37,624 nucleotides of DNA, taken from the NCBI GenBank assembly GCA_017622175.1, contig JAGARQ010000033.1:1-37624 (forward strand), written 5' to 3'. Below are positions 7,944-15,664 of the stretch, piece by piece. Each line of letters opens with the position of its first letter. Position 1 is the first letter of the stretch. The notes under the pieces were generated by a model that did not search any database, was not told where the DNA came from, and saw nothing but the letters and a program-made list of their open reading frames with translations. The position numbers and the translations under genes are program-made. Source of the DNA: Bacilli bacterium. GTDB lineage: Bacteria; Bacillota_I; Bacilli_A; RF39; UBA660.

Positions 7944-8867
7944 CTATCCATTTAAATTAATATCTAGTTTTTCGACCTTAACAGTTTTACCATCACTACT
8001 TACAAAAATAGTTCCATCAAGATCAGTTCTAAATATCTGACTACCATTATCTTTTAATTTTGTAATTGTCACAGAATGAGGATGATTATAAGAATTATCT
8101 TCCCCAACTGAAATAATTGAATAATCAGGTGTTACTTTCTTTAAAAAATTAACCGAACTTGAATATCTAGAACCATGATGCCCAACTTTTAATACATCAC
8201 TATCTATATTATCATTTAATATTTTTTTCTCAACATTACTAGAAGCATCACCCATAAATAAAAATGAATTCTCTCCATAAAGTCCTCTAACAACAATAGA
8301 TGTATCATTTAAGTCACTTGTCTCATCACTTAAATGTAATACTTCAAATTTACAACTACCAAATAAGAAAATCTCTCCTATATTTGGTGTATTAAAAGCA
8401 ATACTTTTATTTTCAAGTGCTGTAATTAAATCTTCAAAAGTCTTTGTTGTAGTAACAACATCAGGCATATAAAAATTATCAACATCAAAATTATTAATAA
8501 CATCATCCATACCACCAATATGATCTTCGTGTGCATGTGTAGCAATCAAATAATCCAATTTACTAACACCCATTTCTTTTAACCGTTTAACAAGCAACTC
8601 ACCATCAGCATTATTTCCTGCATCTATCATCATATATTTATTATTATTTTCTAAAAGAATAGCATCAGCTTGCCCAACATTAAAATAATAAATATTAAGA
8701 TTTCCCTCAACTCTCATTTTAACAGAATCATTTAAACTACTAATTGCCTCTTTTGTTTCAGTATTAGTATTTATTCCTTTTTTTCTATTTTCTTCTATTC
8801 CAGCATAGATGAATCCCCATACCAAAACAATAATAGCTATTAAAATATACTTATTATCCATCTTCAT
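7944..8867 (-). CDS. Secreted ComEC-like metallo-beta-lactamase-fold hydrolase
   Basis: 307 residues from the ATG at 8865-8867, which has GGAGG 6 bases upstream; longer in-frame starts lack one. One N-terminal helix (about 4-20) anchors or exports the protein. The MBL domain has THAHEDHIGG (the HxHxDH metal site), MIDAGNN, FMGDASSN and VLKVGHHGSRYSSS, with DYSIISVGEDNSYNHPHS near the end. These last blocks are typical of the C-terminal domain of the competence protein ComEC and its stand-alone relatives, thought to act on nucleic acids or nucleotides outside the cell. First gene of the MBL-DUF3006-pentapeptide operon. Confidence 0.9.
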   Translation of the reverse strand: MKMDNKYILIAIIVLVWGFIYAGIEENRKKGINTNTETKEAISSLNDSVKMRVEGNLNIYYFNVGQADAILLENNNKYMMIDAGNNADGELLVKRLKEMGVSKLDYLIATHAHEDHIGGMDDVINNFDVDNFYMPDVVTTTKTFEDLITALENKSIAFNTPNIGEIFLFGSCKFEVLHLSDETSDLNDTSIVVRGLYGENSFLFMGDASSNVEKKILNDNIDSDVLKVGHHGSRYSSSVNFLKKVTPDYSIISVGEDNSYNHPHSVTITKLKDNGSQIFRTDLDGTIFVSSDGKTVKVEKLDINLNG

Positions 8868-8888
8868 ACCTATCCTCCGTACAATAAA

Positions 8889-8897
8889 ATAATAACA
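8889..8897 (-). promoter_or_regulatory. Extended -10 promoter TGTTATTAT
   Basis: TGT-TATTAT on the minus strand, 21 bases before the ATG of the MBL gene. Confidence 0.45.
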
Positions 8898-8910
8898 CAG
8901 TTTTAAAGCA

Positions 8911-8937
8911 AAATAAAAGACTTCATAAAAAGTCTTT
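8911..8937 (-). terminator. Intrinsic terminator after the zinc-ribbon gene
   Basis: Stem AAAGACTT (8916-8923) with AAGTCTTT (8930-8937), followed on the minus strand by TTATTTT. The stem begins within the stop codon. Confidence 0.7.
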
Positions 8938-9949
8938 ATATTTTTACATCCCAATTAACATAGTCGAATGAAGAATCACCATAGTACCATTCATGTTTAT
9001 TTTTACACTTATAACTATTTTCAAAAATAACCTCAAATGATTCTTCAACCAAACTACCTAAACCATTCATATTATAAATATTACCTTTAATAGAAAAGTT
9101 GTTTTTTGAATAACTATATTCTAAATCTTCATAATTAAACATCGCATTAACGGGTATATCAATTTTAGAAGCAATTACATCTTCAATCGCCCTATCAAGT
9201 TTAGCAAGACCCTTAATATCTTCTCCTAATACTTCATTAGCAATCATCATCGCATAATAAAATTCAAATTGCTCTGTCTTCTCAAAATCTTTAACTAAAA
9301 CTAATTCATCTTCACCAAACTTACAAGTCACATCTTTTATAACAAAGTCATCCATATCAACATAAAATTTTAAACTATAATTTCCATAAGAATCTTCTAA
9401 ATATAAATTAGATGTCTTACCATCAGTATAAAAATTACTTATCTTAACATCTCTAGAAAAAACACCATTTGAATCATATTCAAATATTCTTTCAATTGCA
9501 CTTTTAATATCTTTAGCAATTCCAAACTCATATTTGTCAGCAAGTAGCTTTAATTCTCCACTATTTTCATATCCAAATGCTTTAATAACTCTAAAAATAT
9601 AAGTAAAAGAAAATAAACTAAATAAAATACATAAAACACTAATAATAATCTTATATAATTCTTTCTTATTCTTCTTTAATAAAAATGCTGCACATACAAT
9701 TGAATTAATTAATATAATAAATATTAATAAAATAATAATATATAAATCACTTATCTTTTCAGAATATAATGCCCCTTTAGAAAAAGAGATTAAAATATAA
9801 CTTAATAAAGATTGTACTAAGAACCATATAAAACATAAACCATACACTTTTACTTTATTATCTTTTCTTAAATATTTATGACACTTAGGACATCTCTTAT
9901 AACTATCCTCAATTTTCTTACCACAAAACTTACACTTAACCTTAGCCAT
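8936..9949 (-). CDS. Zinc-ribbon membrane protein of unknown function
   Basis: 337 residues from the ATG at 9947-9949, with AGGTGA just upstream. It begins with a zinc ribbon CKFCGKKIEDSYKRCPKCHKYL (two CxxC pairs, about 5-24), then three hydrophobic helices in roughly residues 35-125, then an extracytoplasmic or cytoplasmic domain of about 210 residues without a motif I know. Zinc-ribbon plus membrane-helix proteins are common in Firmicutes and mostly uncharacterised. Its start codon lies 5 bases before the end of the DUF4186 gene's stop in the direction of transcription, so the two are co-transcribed. Confidence 0.72.
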   Translation of the reverse strand: MAKVKCKFCGKKIEDSYKRCPKCHKYLRKDNKVKVYGLCFIWFLVQSLLSYILISFSKGALYSEKISDLYIIILLIFIILINSIVCAAFLLKKNKKELYKIIISVLCILFSLFSFTYIFRVIKAFGYENSGELKLLADKYEFGIAKDIKSAIERIFEYDSNGVFSRDVKISNFYTDGKTSNLYLEDSYGNYSLKFYVDMDDFVIKDVTCKFGEDELVLVKDFEKTEQFEFYYAMMIANEVLGEDIKGLAKLDRAIEDVIASKIDIPVNAMFNYEDLEYSYSKNNFSIKGNIYNMNGLGSLVEESFEVIFENSYKCKNKHEWYYGDSSFDYVNWDVKI

Positions 9950-9953
9950 ATTA

Positions 9954-10328
9954 TCACCTTTCATTTCTTTTTATCCATTCAATTATTAAACAAACAATAA
10001 ATCTTATTTCCTTTTCTGATAATTCCTTATCTTTTTCAATATGATGCCATTTATATAAACATCCTCTACAACAACAAGCAGTCGCATGCTGTGCAATAAA
10101 GACTGGATGTCCCCTCATAGGAGTTTGCTTGCCATCATTATCTATTATTTTTAATGCTAATCTTTCTCTAATAAATCTATAAGCATGTTCTTCAATAACA
10201 TCATAACCCTTATTAGAAATATAATCTAAATCCTTCTTTTTCAATTTAAAACTACTTCTAAATTTTGATTTACTTAAAGAATCTAATTTGTTATCAATAA
10301 ATTTCCTTTGAACACCATTCAGTTCCAT
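9954..10328 (-). CDS. DUF4186 family protein
   Basis: 124 residues, full length for the family. The near-invariant block GKQTPMRGHPVFIAQHATACC-CRGCLYKWH carries histidines and cysteines that could bind a metal (H73, H80 region and the C-C-C-x-x-C cluster), preceded by VIEEHAYRFIRERL and followed by ELSEKEIRFIVCLIIEWI. Function is unknown. It ends in TGA, one piece of evidence for the standard code. The ribosome site AGAGGG sits only a few bases past the terminator of the previous gene, so expression may depend on read-through. Confidence 0.85.
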   Translation of the reverse strand: MELNGVQRKFIDNKLDSLSKSKFRSSFKLKKKDLDYISNKGYDVIEEHAYRFIRERLALKIIDNDGKQTPMRGHPVFIAQHATACCCRGCLYKWHHIEKDKELSEKEIRFIVCLIIEWIKRNER

Positions 10329-10337
10329 ATACCCTCT

Positions 10338-10360
10338 AAAAGAAAAAGGCTATCAAGCCT
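10338..10360 (-). terminator. Intrinsic terminator after the thioredoxin-like gene
   Basis: Stem AGGCT-TGAT-AGCCT (10347-10360) then TTTTTCTTTT on the minus strand. The stop codon of the gene is in the stem, and the DUF4186 ribosome site follows within about ten bases. Confidence 0.75.
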
Positions 10361-11072
10361 AACAAGCATGTTTTGAAGAACATGAGTTTTTATTTTCTAA
10401 TACACATTTAATAGAACATTTAAATTTATTATATGTTTCACTCTTTATTTCATCAGAAAGTTCCATAAATGGATCATCCTGTTTATCACTAATACCTGTT
10501 TCTAATTCTTTAGCTTCCCCATTAACAATGGAAACTACATTAGGAGCATAAATTCTCTTCTTTCCAGTAGATATTTCTTTACCATCATACTCTAAAGTAT
10601 AATCCTCTAAAACATTATCTAAACGAGTTAAAAGACCAATATACCCTTCACTACCTTCTTTTTCTAAAACAACTTTTCCATTGTCATCAACTTTCATTTG
10701 ATCTCTAATATCTTTAACATCTACATAATATATTTTTTTAATATCAAGTTCGTCAGCAACTTCCAATAATGTAGGTAGAACACTTCTACACCAAGGGCAA
10801 CTACTAAATCCAAAATATACAACAAATGTATCATTGTTATCCATCATTGTAATAATATCATTCGCATCAGCATAAACCATTGGATTATCTTCTGGAATAG
10901 TTAAATTTCTAACTCTATATTCAGTATTACCAACTTTATCTCCATTAATACTTTCATATTCATTTTTAAACTTTAATGCATCACTAGTTTTATCTTTCTT
11001 TTCATAATCACATCCAGTAATAATAAGTAATAAAACAAGTGCAATAATTACTAATATACTTCTCTTTTTCAT
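10359..11072 (-). CDS. Thioredoxin-like lipoprotein
   Basis: 237 residues from the ATG at 11070-11072 (AAGGATGG upstream). A lipoprotein signal with lipobox LIITGCDY places it on the outer face of the membrane. The thioredoxin-like domain has VVYFGFSSCPWCRSVLPTL, with a CPWC redox pair. The proline-containing YAPNVVSIVNGE loop fits the cis-proline side of the active site. It likely acts as a thiol-disulfide exchange protein. Unusual is the tail after about residue 214: CSIKCVLENKNSCSSKHAC, with four cysteines in the last nineteen residues. It has its own promoter and a terminator directly after it. Confidence 0.87.
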   Translation of the reverse strand: MKKRSILVIIALVLLLIITGCDYEKKDKTSDALKFKNEYESINGDKVGNTEYRVRNLTIPEDNPMVYADANDIITMMDNNDTFVVYFGFSSCPWCRSVLPTLLEVADELDIKKIYYVDVKDIRDQMKVDDNGKVVLEKEGSEGYIGLLTRLDNVLEDYTLEYDGKEISTGKKRIYAPNVVSIVNGEAKELETGISDKQDDPFMELSDEIKSETYNKFKCSIKCVLENKNSCSSKHAC

Positions 11073-11098
11073 TGTCAAACCATCCTTCATATAATTTG

Positions 11099-11127
11099 AT
11101 TATAAATCATTTTTAAAACATAATCAA
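11099..11127 (-). promoter_or_regulatory. Sigma-A promoter of the thioredoxin-like gene
   Basis: On the minus strand TTGATT (11122-11127), 17-base spacer, TATAAT (11099-11104), with the ATG 27 bases downstream. One of the few promoters here with a fair -35. Confidence 0.65.
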
Positions 11128-11176
11128 ACACTATTAAAAAAATATTTAATAAAATATATAAAAATCAAAAAAATTA

Positions 11177-11185
11177 TGTTATAAT
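11177..11185 (+). promoter_or_regulatory. Extended -10 promoter TGTTATAAT
   Basis: TGT-TATAAT on the plus strand, 30 bases before the ATG at 11216, with AGGGGG as ribosome site in between. Confidence 0.6.
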
Positions 11186-11215
11186 ATAAAACCGAACTAG
11201 TTAGGGGGAAATATT

Positions 11216-12034
11216 ATGAAAATATTAAATGTAGAAGACAAAAAATTAGTAGCATATATTCAAAGAAAAGATCTTAAATCATTAATAAGATTTGTTGATT
11301 ACTTACCAAGAAAATTTTATAAATTTGCTAAAGAACTTGGATTATCTGATTTAGATGAAACTAAAGATGAAGAATTTGTTCGTATAACAGATAAAAAATT
11401 TATTAAAATTATACTTGCAGCTGATTGGATTCAAGACTATAGAGAACTACGTGATTTATCTATAGAAGAATTACAACAAGCATCTGAAGAACTTGCTATG
11501 AAAATCCAAGATATGGGAACATATTTTAATTCTTTATCATATCAAGAACAAAGACAAAATCCATTTTTACCAGAACAATATGCTAAAGCAAATCATAAAT
11601 TAAAAGATTTAAATGCTTATTTATGGACAAGACAAGGAACTTACTCTACTCCTATTGAAATACCTCTAGCAATAGATTCTAAAGCTGGAATCGTATCATC
11701 AAATGGAGATTTAAGATTTGGAAAAAGCCTAGATAATGAAAAAATATTAATTGGTAAAAAGAACGGAAGTAAGTTCTTAGGAGGATATCATATTAACCCA
11801 ATAGAAATCAACATGGGATTAATGGTATTTATGGCTGAAGAAAACTTAACTCCAAGTGAACCAGGGCAAATGGACATTAGAATAAAAGCAGAACCTACAA
11901 ATCAATTTTTAGTAGTTGATTATTCATTCGAAAAAGACAAAAACTACGTTCCACCTGTAACAGAAGAAAGAAAAGAGCCAACAAGATTAAAAGTTAAAAC
12001 AAATCAAAATCAAACAAAAAAAGATGAAAATTAA
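11216..12034 (+). CDS. Uncharacterised soluble protein
   Basis: 272 residues with a strong ribosome site (TAGGGGGAAATATT before the ATG) and its own promoter. The first 110 residues are charged and helical (LIRFVDYLPRKFYKFAKELG, IEELQQASEELAMKIQDMGTYFN). The middle (about 150-235) reads as beta-rich: TPIEIPLAIDSKAGIVSSNGDLRFG, GGYHINPIEINMGLMVFM. The last 25 residues are a lysine, threonine and glutamine-rich disordered tail. No signal peptide, membrane helix or catalytic motif is seen and I do not recognise the family. It is a single-gene unit, ending in a terminator shared with the convergent Nudix gene. Confidence 0.75.
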   Translation: MKILNVEDKKLVAYIQRKDLKSLIRFVDYLPRKFYKFAKELGLSDLDETKDEEFVRITDKKFIKIILAADWIQDYRELRDLSIEELQQASEELAMKIQDMGTYFNSLSYQEQRQNPFLPEQYAKANHKLKDLNAYLWTRQGTYSTPIEIPLAIDSKAGIVSSNGDLRFGKSLDNEKILIGKKNGSKFLGGYHINPIEINMGLMVFMAEENLTPSEPGQMDIRIKAEPTNQFLVVDYSFEKDKNYVPPVTEERKEPTRLKVKTNQNQTKKDEN

Positions 12035-12046
12035 TTCATCTTTTTT
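12015..12046. terminator. Bidirectional intrinsic terminator
   Basis: Perfect 12-pair stem AAAAAAGATGAA (12017-12028) with TTCATCTTTTTT (12035-12046). The T run on the right serves the plus-strand gene, the A run on the left the Nudix gene. Both stop codons lie in the loop, and the two genes overlap by 4 bases. Confidence 0.85.
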
Positions 12047-12618
12047 CTTTTTACATATTTCTTATATTCTTCAATCAAATCAGGATCATGTAAGTTTTCA
12101 GGTAAACTATCAAGTGAGAAAAATTTCATTTCTTTAGATTCACTATCCCACTTTAACTCCCCACTATATTTTTTTACTAAGTAAAAAGCTGTATTATTAA
12201 CAACAACATCACCATTAGGATAAGAATTCAATCTACTCATTCCTGAAACTAATTTAATAAGTTCTAAATCTTCTTCTAAAACATCTAAATTTGTTTCTTC
12301 TTTAACTTCTCTAATAACAACATCTTCAAATCTCTCACCAACTTCTTGGCATCCACCAGGTATTCCCCACATATCACGATCCGCTCTACTTTGTAATAAA
12401 ATTTCTCCATTTTCATTAACAATAGCCGCAGCTGCACCATCTTGTAGTAAAACAAACTTATGCATTAATTCACCCATACATTTTCTAGTAAAAACAGGAT
12501 ATCCAACAGTCTCACTTACTTTCATAACTTCTTCCCAAGTAAGTTCACTAATCATCTTTGAAAAATCATCATATGATAAAGCTAAAATCTCTTGTTTAGT
12601 CATTTCTAATATACTCAT
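12031..12618 (-). CDS. Nudix hydrolase
   Basis: 195 residues. A full Nudix box, Gx5Ex7REUxEExxU, is seen at GCQEVGERFEDVVIREVKEETNL (G89, E95, R103, E104, E107, E108), so it should bind divalent metal and hydrolyse a nucleoside diphosphate linked to another group. A helical N-terminal extension of about 50 residues precedes the fold. GAAAAIVNENGEILLQSRADRDMWGIPGG is the classical strand leading into the box. Substrate unknown. AAAGGAGATAAGT precedes the ATG. It begins 11 bases after the ABC permease gene, so it is the last gene of the GntR operon. Confidence 0.9.
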   Translation of the reverse strand: MSILEMTKQEILALSYDDFSKMISELTWEEVMKVSETVGYPVFTRKCMGELMHKFVLLQDGAAAAIVNENGEILLQSRADRDMWGIPGGCQEVGERFEDVVIREVKEETNLDVLEEDLELIKLVSGMSRLNSYPNGDVVVNNTAFYLVKKYSGELKWDSESKEMKFFSLDSLPENLHDPDLIEEYKKYVKRKKMN

Positions 12619-12629
12619 ACTTATCTCCT

Positions 12630-13403
12630 TTAATCTACATTTACTCCTTTTTGAAGTAACTTATTACCAATAACAATACATAAAATAATATATACTAAAT
12701 AAAGAATTGCTGCAACAACTAAAAGATATTTTAAAATATCCATACTAGGTGTAGCATTCATATTAATAAATAAATCTAAAATATTTTTATTAAATAGACC
12801 TGTAATAAATAATACAATTAAACTTATAATAGAAGAAATTGTATAACCAACAAATCCACTAACAATGCTTTTAAGAAGTTTATTATGATTGCTTCTATAA
12901 CCAATAGTAATTGCCAAAAGACCAATAAATACTAAAAATAAGAATTCTAAAATCACAACAATTCCAGTTGTAATAATAATACTCCATGAAACATCAGGCA
13001 AAAGAACCTTTATAAAATCAACAAATTCTTTACTCCAATAACATATAACAAATGAAATAACAATAACAATAATCGAAGTAAACATTGTAATTAAAGTAGT
13101 TAAAACTTTTGACAAAAATATATCACTCTTTGTAACCGGCAATGTATGTGTTAAATAAGATTCATCTTTATAAACATTATGTATATATCTAGCCCATATT
13201 CTAATAATATTATTTATTAAAATATTAAACATCATCGCAACAGATACACCACAAGAAAAACTACTTATAAAATCAAAAATAAATATATCATCAAGAAAAC
13301 TAAATCCTCTACCAACTAGTGCAAAAACAAGTGCTAAACCATAATAAATAACAATTAATTTATAAACCCATTTAAGATCATATTTTAATAATTTTCCTAA
13401 CAT
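12630..13403 (-). CDS. ABC transporter permease
   Basis: 257 residues with about six hydrophobic helices (near 15-35, 50-70, 105-125, 140-165, 180-205, 225-250), the pattern of small ABC-2 type membrane subunits. A short polar segment between helices 2 and 3, IRIWARYIHNVYKDESYLTHTLPVTKSDIFLSK, is the conserved cytoplasmic loop of this group (compare DESYLTLTLPVS). The start overlaps the ATPase gene by 7 bases. With the upstream YtrA-type regulator this is most like the Ytr/Yhc-type exporters that respond to envelope stress, but the cargo is unknown. Confidence 0.88.
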   Translation of the reverse strand: MLGKLLKYDLKWVYKLIVIYYGLALVFALVGRGFSFLDDIFIFDFISSFSCGVSVAMMFNILINNIIRIWARYIHNVYKDESYLTHTLPVTKSDIFLSKVLTTLITMFTSIIVIVISFVICYWSKEFVDFIKVLLPDVSWSIIITTGIVVILEFLFLVFIGLLAITIGYRSNHNKLLKSIVSGFVGYTISSIISLIVLFITGLFNKNILDLFINMNATPSMDILKYLLVVAAILYLVYIILCIVIGNKLLQKGVNVD

Positions 13404-14092
13404 TTAAACATCCTCCTAAACACTTCATCGATAGATGTTTTTTCTTTCTTTCTAATTTCATCAGCACTTCCAGTTAAAACAATCTTACCTTTGTCAATAA
13501 AAATAACCTCATCAAGTATTCTTTCAATATCAGCAATTAAATGAGTAGAAATTATAACACTAGCGCCTTCATTAAAATTAGATAAAATTGTATCAAGAAT
13601 ATAATCTCTAGTAGCAGGATCAACACCACCTAATGGTTCATCTAAAATATATAAATCTGCCATTCTAGACATAACTAATATTAATTGTACTTTTTCTTGC
13701 ATCCCTTTAGACATTTTAGTAAGTTTCATATTCTTATCAAGTTCTAAATCACTTAATAATTTATAAGCTTTCTCACTATCAAAATCATCATAAAAGGTAT
13801 TAAAAAATTCAACTACATCCTTAACAAACATCCCCTTATCAAGATAGGTCCTCTCGGGCAAATAAGAAATTAGTTTTTTAGATTCAACACCAGGAGTTTT
13901 ACCATTAATTAATACTTCGCCACTAGTAGGTGTAAGTAAATCATTAATTAGTTTAATTAGAGTAGACTTTCCAGTACCATTCTTACCTAAAAGGCCAACA
14001 ATCTTACCACGAGGAATCTTAAAATTTATATCATTTAAAATCTTTTTATTATCAAATTCTTTACTAAGATGAATACATTCTAATAATTCCAT
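13397..14092 (-). CDS. ABC transporter ATP-binding protein
   Basis: 231 residues, the nucleotide-binding subunit. Walker A GKNGTGKS (36-43), signature MSKGMQEK (127-134, in place of LSGGQ, usual for the YtrB/YhcG branch), Walker B LYILDEP (147-153) with catalytic E, D-loop GGVD and the switch histidine in VIISTHLI. It powers the permease encoded after it. It starts 8 bases after the GntR gene in a four-gene operon whose first gene is the probable repressor. Confidence 0.94.
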   Translation of the reverse strand: MELLECIHLSKEFDNKKILNDINFKIPRGKIVGLLGKNGTGKSTLIKLINDLLTPTSGEVLINGKTPGVESKKLISYLPERTYLDKGMFVKDVVEFFNTFYDDFDSEKAYKLLSDLELDKNMKLTKMSKGMQEKVQLILVMSRMADLYILDEPLGGVDPATRDYILDTILSNFNEGASVIISTHLIADIERILDEVIFIDKGKIVLTGSADEIRKKEKTSIDEVFRRMFKC

Positions 14093-14100
14093 ATATCCTC

Positions 14101-14460
14101 CTATTTAATTAATTCTCGCAAGTAATCAATTGTTTCATTTTCATCCATACCAATTTTTTTCATACTAGAAAAAAACTCATTTGCTTTTTCTTTTGCTAAA
14201 TTATCCCTAATTTTTTTTATTAATTTTACATCCTTAGTAACAAATTTACCATTTGTTCTTTCTGTATAAATTAGTTTTTCTTCTTCTAATTCAGCCAAGG
14301 CCTTTTGCATCGTATTAGGATTAACTTTTGCTAGCATTGCTAATTCTCTAACAGATGGGATTTTTTCTCCAACACCAAATTCCGAAGTCAAAATTCCAAT
14401 TCTAAGTTGTTCAACCAATTGTATATAAATAGGTCTTTCATTATCAAAATTAAACTTCAT
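14101..14460 (-). CDS. GntR-family regulator, YtrA subfamily
   Basis: 119 residues, the short YtrA type: a winged helix-turn-helix domain (about 8-76: PIYIQLVEQLRIGILTSEF, GEKIPSVRELAMLAKVNPNTMQKALAELEEEKLIYTERTNGKFV) and a short helical dimerisation tail. Such regulators usually sit first in an ABC transporter operon and repress it, with an unknown ligand or membrane stress relieving repression. A perfect inverted repeat overlaps the promoter just upstream, which supports autoregulation. Confidence 0.93.
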   Translation of the reverse strand: MKFNFDNERPIYIQLVEQLRIGILTSEFGVGEKIPSVRELAMLAKVNPNTMQKALAELEEEKLIYTERTNGKFVTKDVKLIKKIRDNLAKEKANEFFSSMKKIGMDENETIDYLRELIK

Positions 14461-14474
14461 AGACTATATACCTT

Positions 14475-14502
14475 TCATTGTATTACTTGCATAATACAAT
14501 GA
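14475..14502 (-). promoter_or_regulatory. Probable GntR (YtrA-type) operator
   Basis: Perfect 11-base inverted repeat: TCATTGTATTA (14475-14485), 6-base spacer, TAATACAATGA (14492-14502). It covers the region from the -10 box towards the gene, where a bound repressor would block initiation. Confidence 0.75.
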
Positions 14503-14528
14503 TACTACCTTTCAAATGTTTTTGTCAA
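14499..14528 (-). promoter_or_regulatory. Promoter of the GntR-ABC-Nudix operon
   Basis: On the minus strand TTGACA (14523-14528), 18-base spacer, TATCAT (14499-14504). The -10 box overlaps the outer edge of the inverted repeat. Confidence 0.55.
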
Positions 14529-14560
14529 TAAAAAGAAATCACCTACTAATATAATAACAC

Positions 14561-14591
14561 AAAATAAAACAAGAAATTAATCATTTCTTGT
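14561..14591 (-). terminator. Intrinsic terminator
   Basis: Stem ACAAGAAAT (14569-14577) with ATTTCTTGT (14583-14591), loop of 5, then TTTATTTT on the minus strand. Ends the 14577-15023 gene; the stem lies over its last codons. Confidence 0.8.
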
Positions 14592-15023
14592 CTTTGTAAA
14601 AGATAAAATTTGTTCTGTATATGGCATATATGCTTCATACCAAACAGCCGCATCAACCATTTTTTCACCAATATCGTTTCCATCAGATAAAAACATATCC
14701 ATCGCCACTCTATTCATAATAATTTCTAAATAAGGATAATCTTTATATAATGGTTCAACTAAATCAAAAGCAGATGCAATTGTAATCATTTCCTTACTTG
14801 GATAGCAACCAAAGTATTCATTACTTTCAAAATGTTCAGAATGAAAAACATTCTTTTCGTCAATATAAATATCATCAGTTCTAGAAATAGTAGCGCTATC
14901 ATCTAATGTAGAATGGCCTACAACATGAGTTACTTCTCTCTTTTCTAAGTTCTTTAATGTTGCAGCTAATCCTTTAATTAGCCCTTCTCTATTTATAAAT
15001 ATAAGACCTGTCTTCTTGTCCAT
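14577..15023 (-). CDS. Uncharacterised soluble protein
   Basis: 148 residues, acidic, no signal peptide or membrane helix. Readable blocks are GLIFINREGLIKGLAATLKNLEKREVTHVVGHSTLDDSATISRTDDIYIDEKN, a possible alpha/beta domain, and a helical end MVDAAVWYEAYMPYTEQILSF. No family recognised and no catalytic motif. It has an extended -10 promoter, an AGGAGTG ribosome site and its own terminator, so it is a single-gene unit. Likely real given these signals. Confidence 0.72.
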   Translation of the reverse strand: MDKKTGLIFINREGLIKGLAATLKNLEKREVTHVVGHSTLDDSATISRTDDIYIDEKNVFHSEHFESNEYFGCYPSKEMITIASAFDLVEPLYKDYPYLEIIMNRVAMDMFLSDGNDIGEKMVDAAVWYEAYMPYTEQILSFTKTRND

Positions 15024-15047
15024 TTAAATCACTCCTAAGCAACGCTT

Positions 15048-15056
15048 ATTATATCA
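15048..15056 (-). promoter_or_regulatory. Extended -10 promoter TGATATAAT
   Basis: TGA-TATAAT on the minus strand, 24 bases before the ATG at 15023. Confidence 0.55.
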
Positions 15057-15063
15057 TATAAAT

Positions 15064-15088
15064 AAAAAAAGAGAAATAGTTTCTCTTT
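15064..15088 (-). terminator. Intrinsic terminator
   Basis: Stem AAAGAGAAA (15068-15076) with TTTCTCTTT (15080-15088), 3-base loop, U tract from the A run at 15064-15070. The stop codon of the gene is part of the stem. Confidence 0.85.
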
Positions 15089-15572
15089 ATTCAGCAATTC
15101 TTTTTAATTCATATTTTAAAGATTCTTCATTAACATAAATAGTTTTGCAATCATCTGAAACAGCACGAGAATATGTAACAGTTTCATTTTCAGGGCCAAG
15201 TTCAATTTTTTGAGTAAAATTAATTACTCCATCTTTTAACACATATGTACCATTTGTAGCCCCACCATTTTCAACATAAGTAATATAAGTACCATCTGCA
15301 CTAAATGAATAAGTTTGCTTCATATGTAAATTAGTATCTATAACCTCAGCATAATAAGCACCAACTATTGACTTACACTTAGTAGACTCTACTGTTTCCT
15401 TTTCATCACTTACAGTTTCTTTTTCTTCTTTAAGTTCATTAATCTCACTTCTTAAGTTTTCTGCTTCCTTCATCATAAAGAACATTCCAACAAAAGCAAC
15501 GCACATTAATAAAACTAAAATAATCATTAAAATAACAAGTACAATATTACCTCTATCTTTTTCTTTTTCCAT
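15087..15572 (-). CDS. Membrane-anchored coiled-coil protein with a small beta domain
   Basis: 161 residues in three parts. A cytoplasmic start rich in charges and a membrane helix (about 9-33). A short coiled coil, AENLRSEINELKEEKETVSDEKETVES. Then an extracytoplasmic domain of about 95 residues with alternating strands: SIVGAYYAEV, KQTYSFSADGTYITYVENG, NGTYVLKDGVINFTQKI. The last part resembles small lipocalin-like or beta-barrel domains of secreted Firmicute proteins, in which G-x-Y-x-L-x-x-x-x-I-x-F strands are common. No function can be given. Confidence 0.7.
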   Translation of the reverse strand: MEKEKDRGNIVLVILMIILVLLMCVAFVGMFFMMKEAENLRSEINELKEEKETVSDEKETVESTKCKSIVGAYYAEVIDTNLHMKQTYSFSADGTYITYVENGGATNGTYVLKDGVINFTQKIELGPENETVTYSRAVSDDCKTIYVNEESLKYELKRIAE

Positions 15573-15600
15573 AAATAGTTCCTCCTACTAATAGATTAAC

Positions 15601-15629
15601 ATAATATTAAAATATAATCTTAATATTAT
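15601..15629. repeat. AT-only inverted repeat upstream of the coiled-coil gene
   Basis: Perfect arms ATAATATTAA (15601-15610) and TTAATATTAT (15620-15629), 9-base spacer, 28 bases before the ATG at 15572. It could be an operator at the promoter, but in AT-only sequence chance is a real alternative. Confidence 0.4.
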
Positions 15630-15664
15630 TTATAAAAATATTTCATTGACAAAAAACATGTAAA

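Noticed and set aside
9954-9956. Idea that the very low GC and possible Mollicute kinship imply TGA = Trp
   Set aside because: TGA ends the DUF4186 gene and the gerA-like gene at natural family ends, and tryptophans in conserved blocks are TGG.
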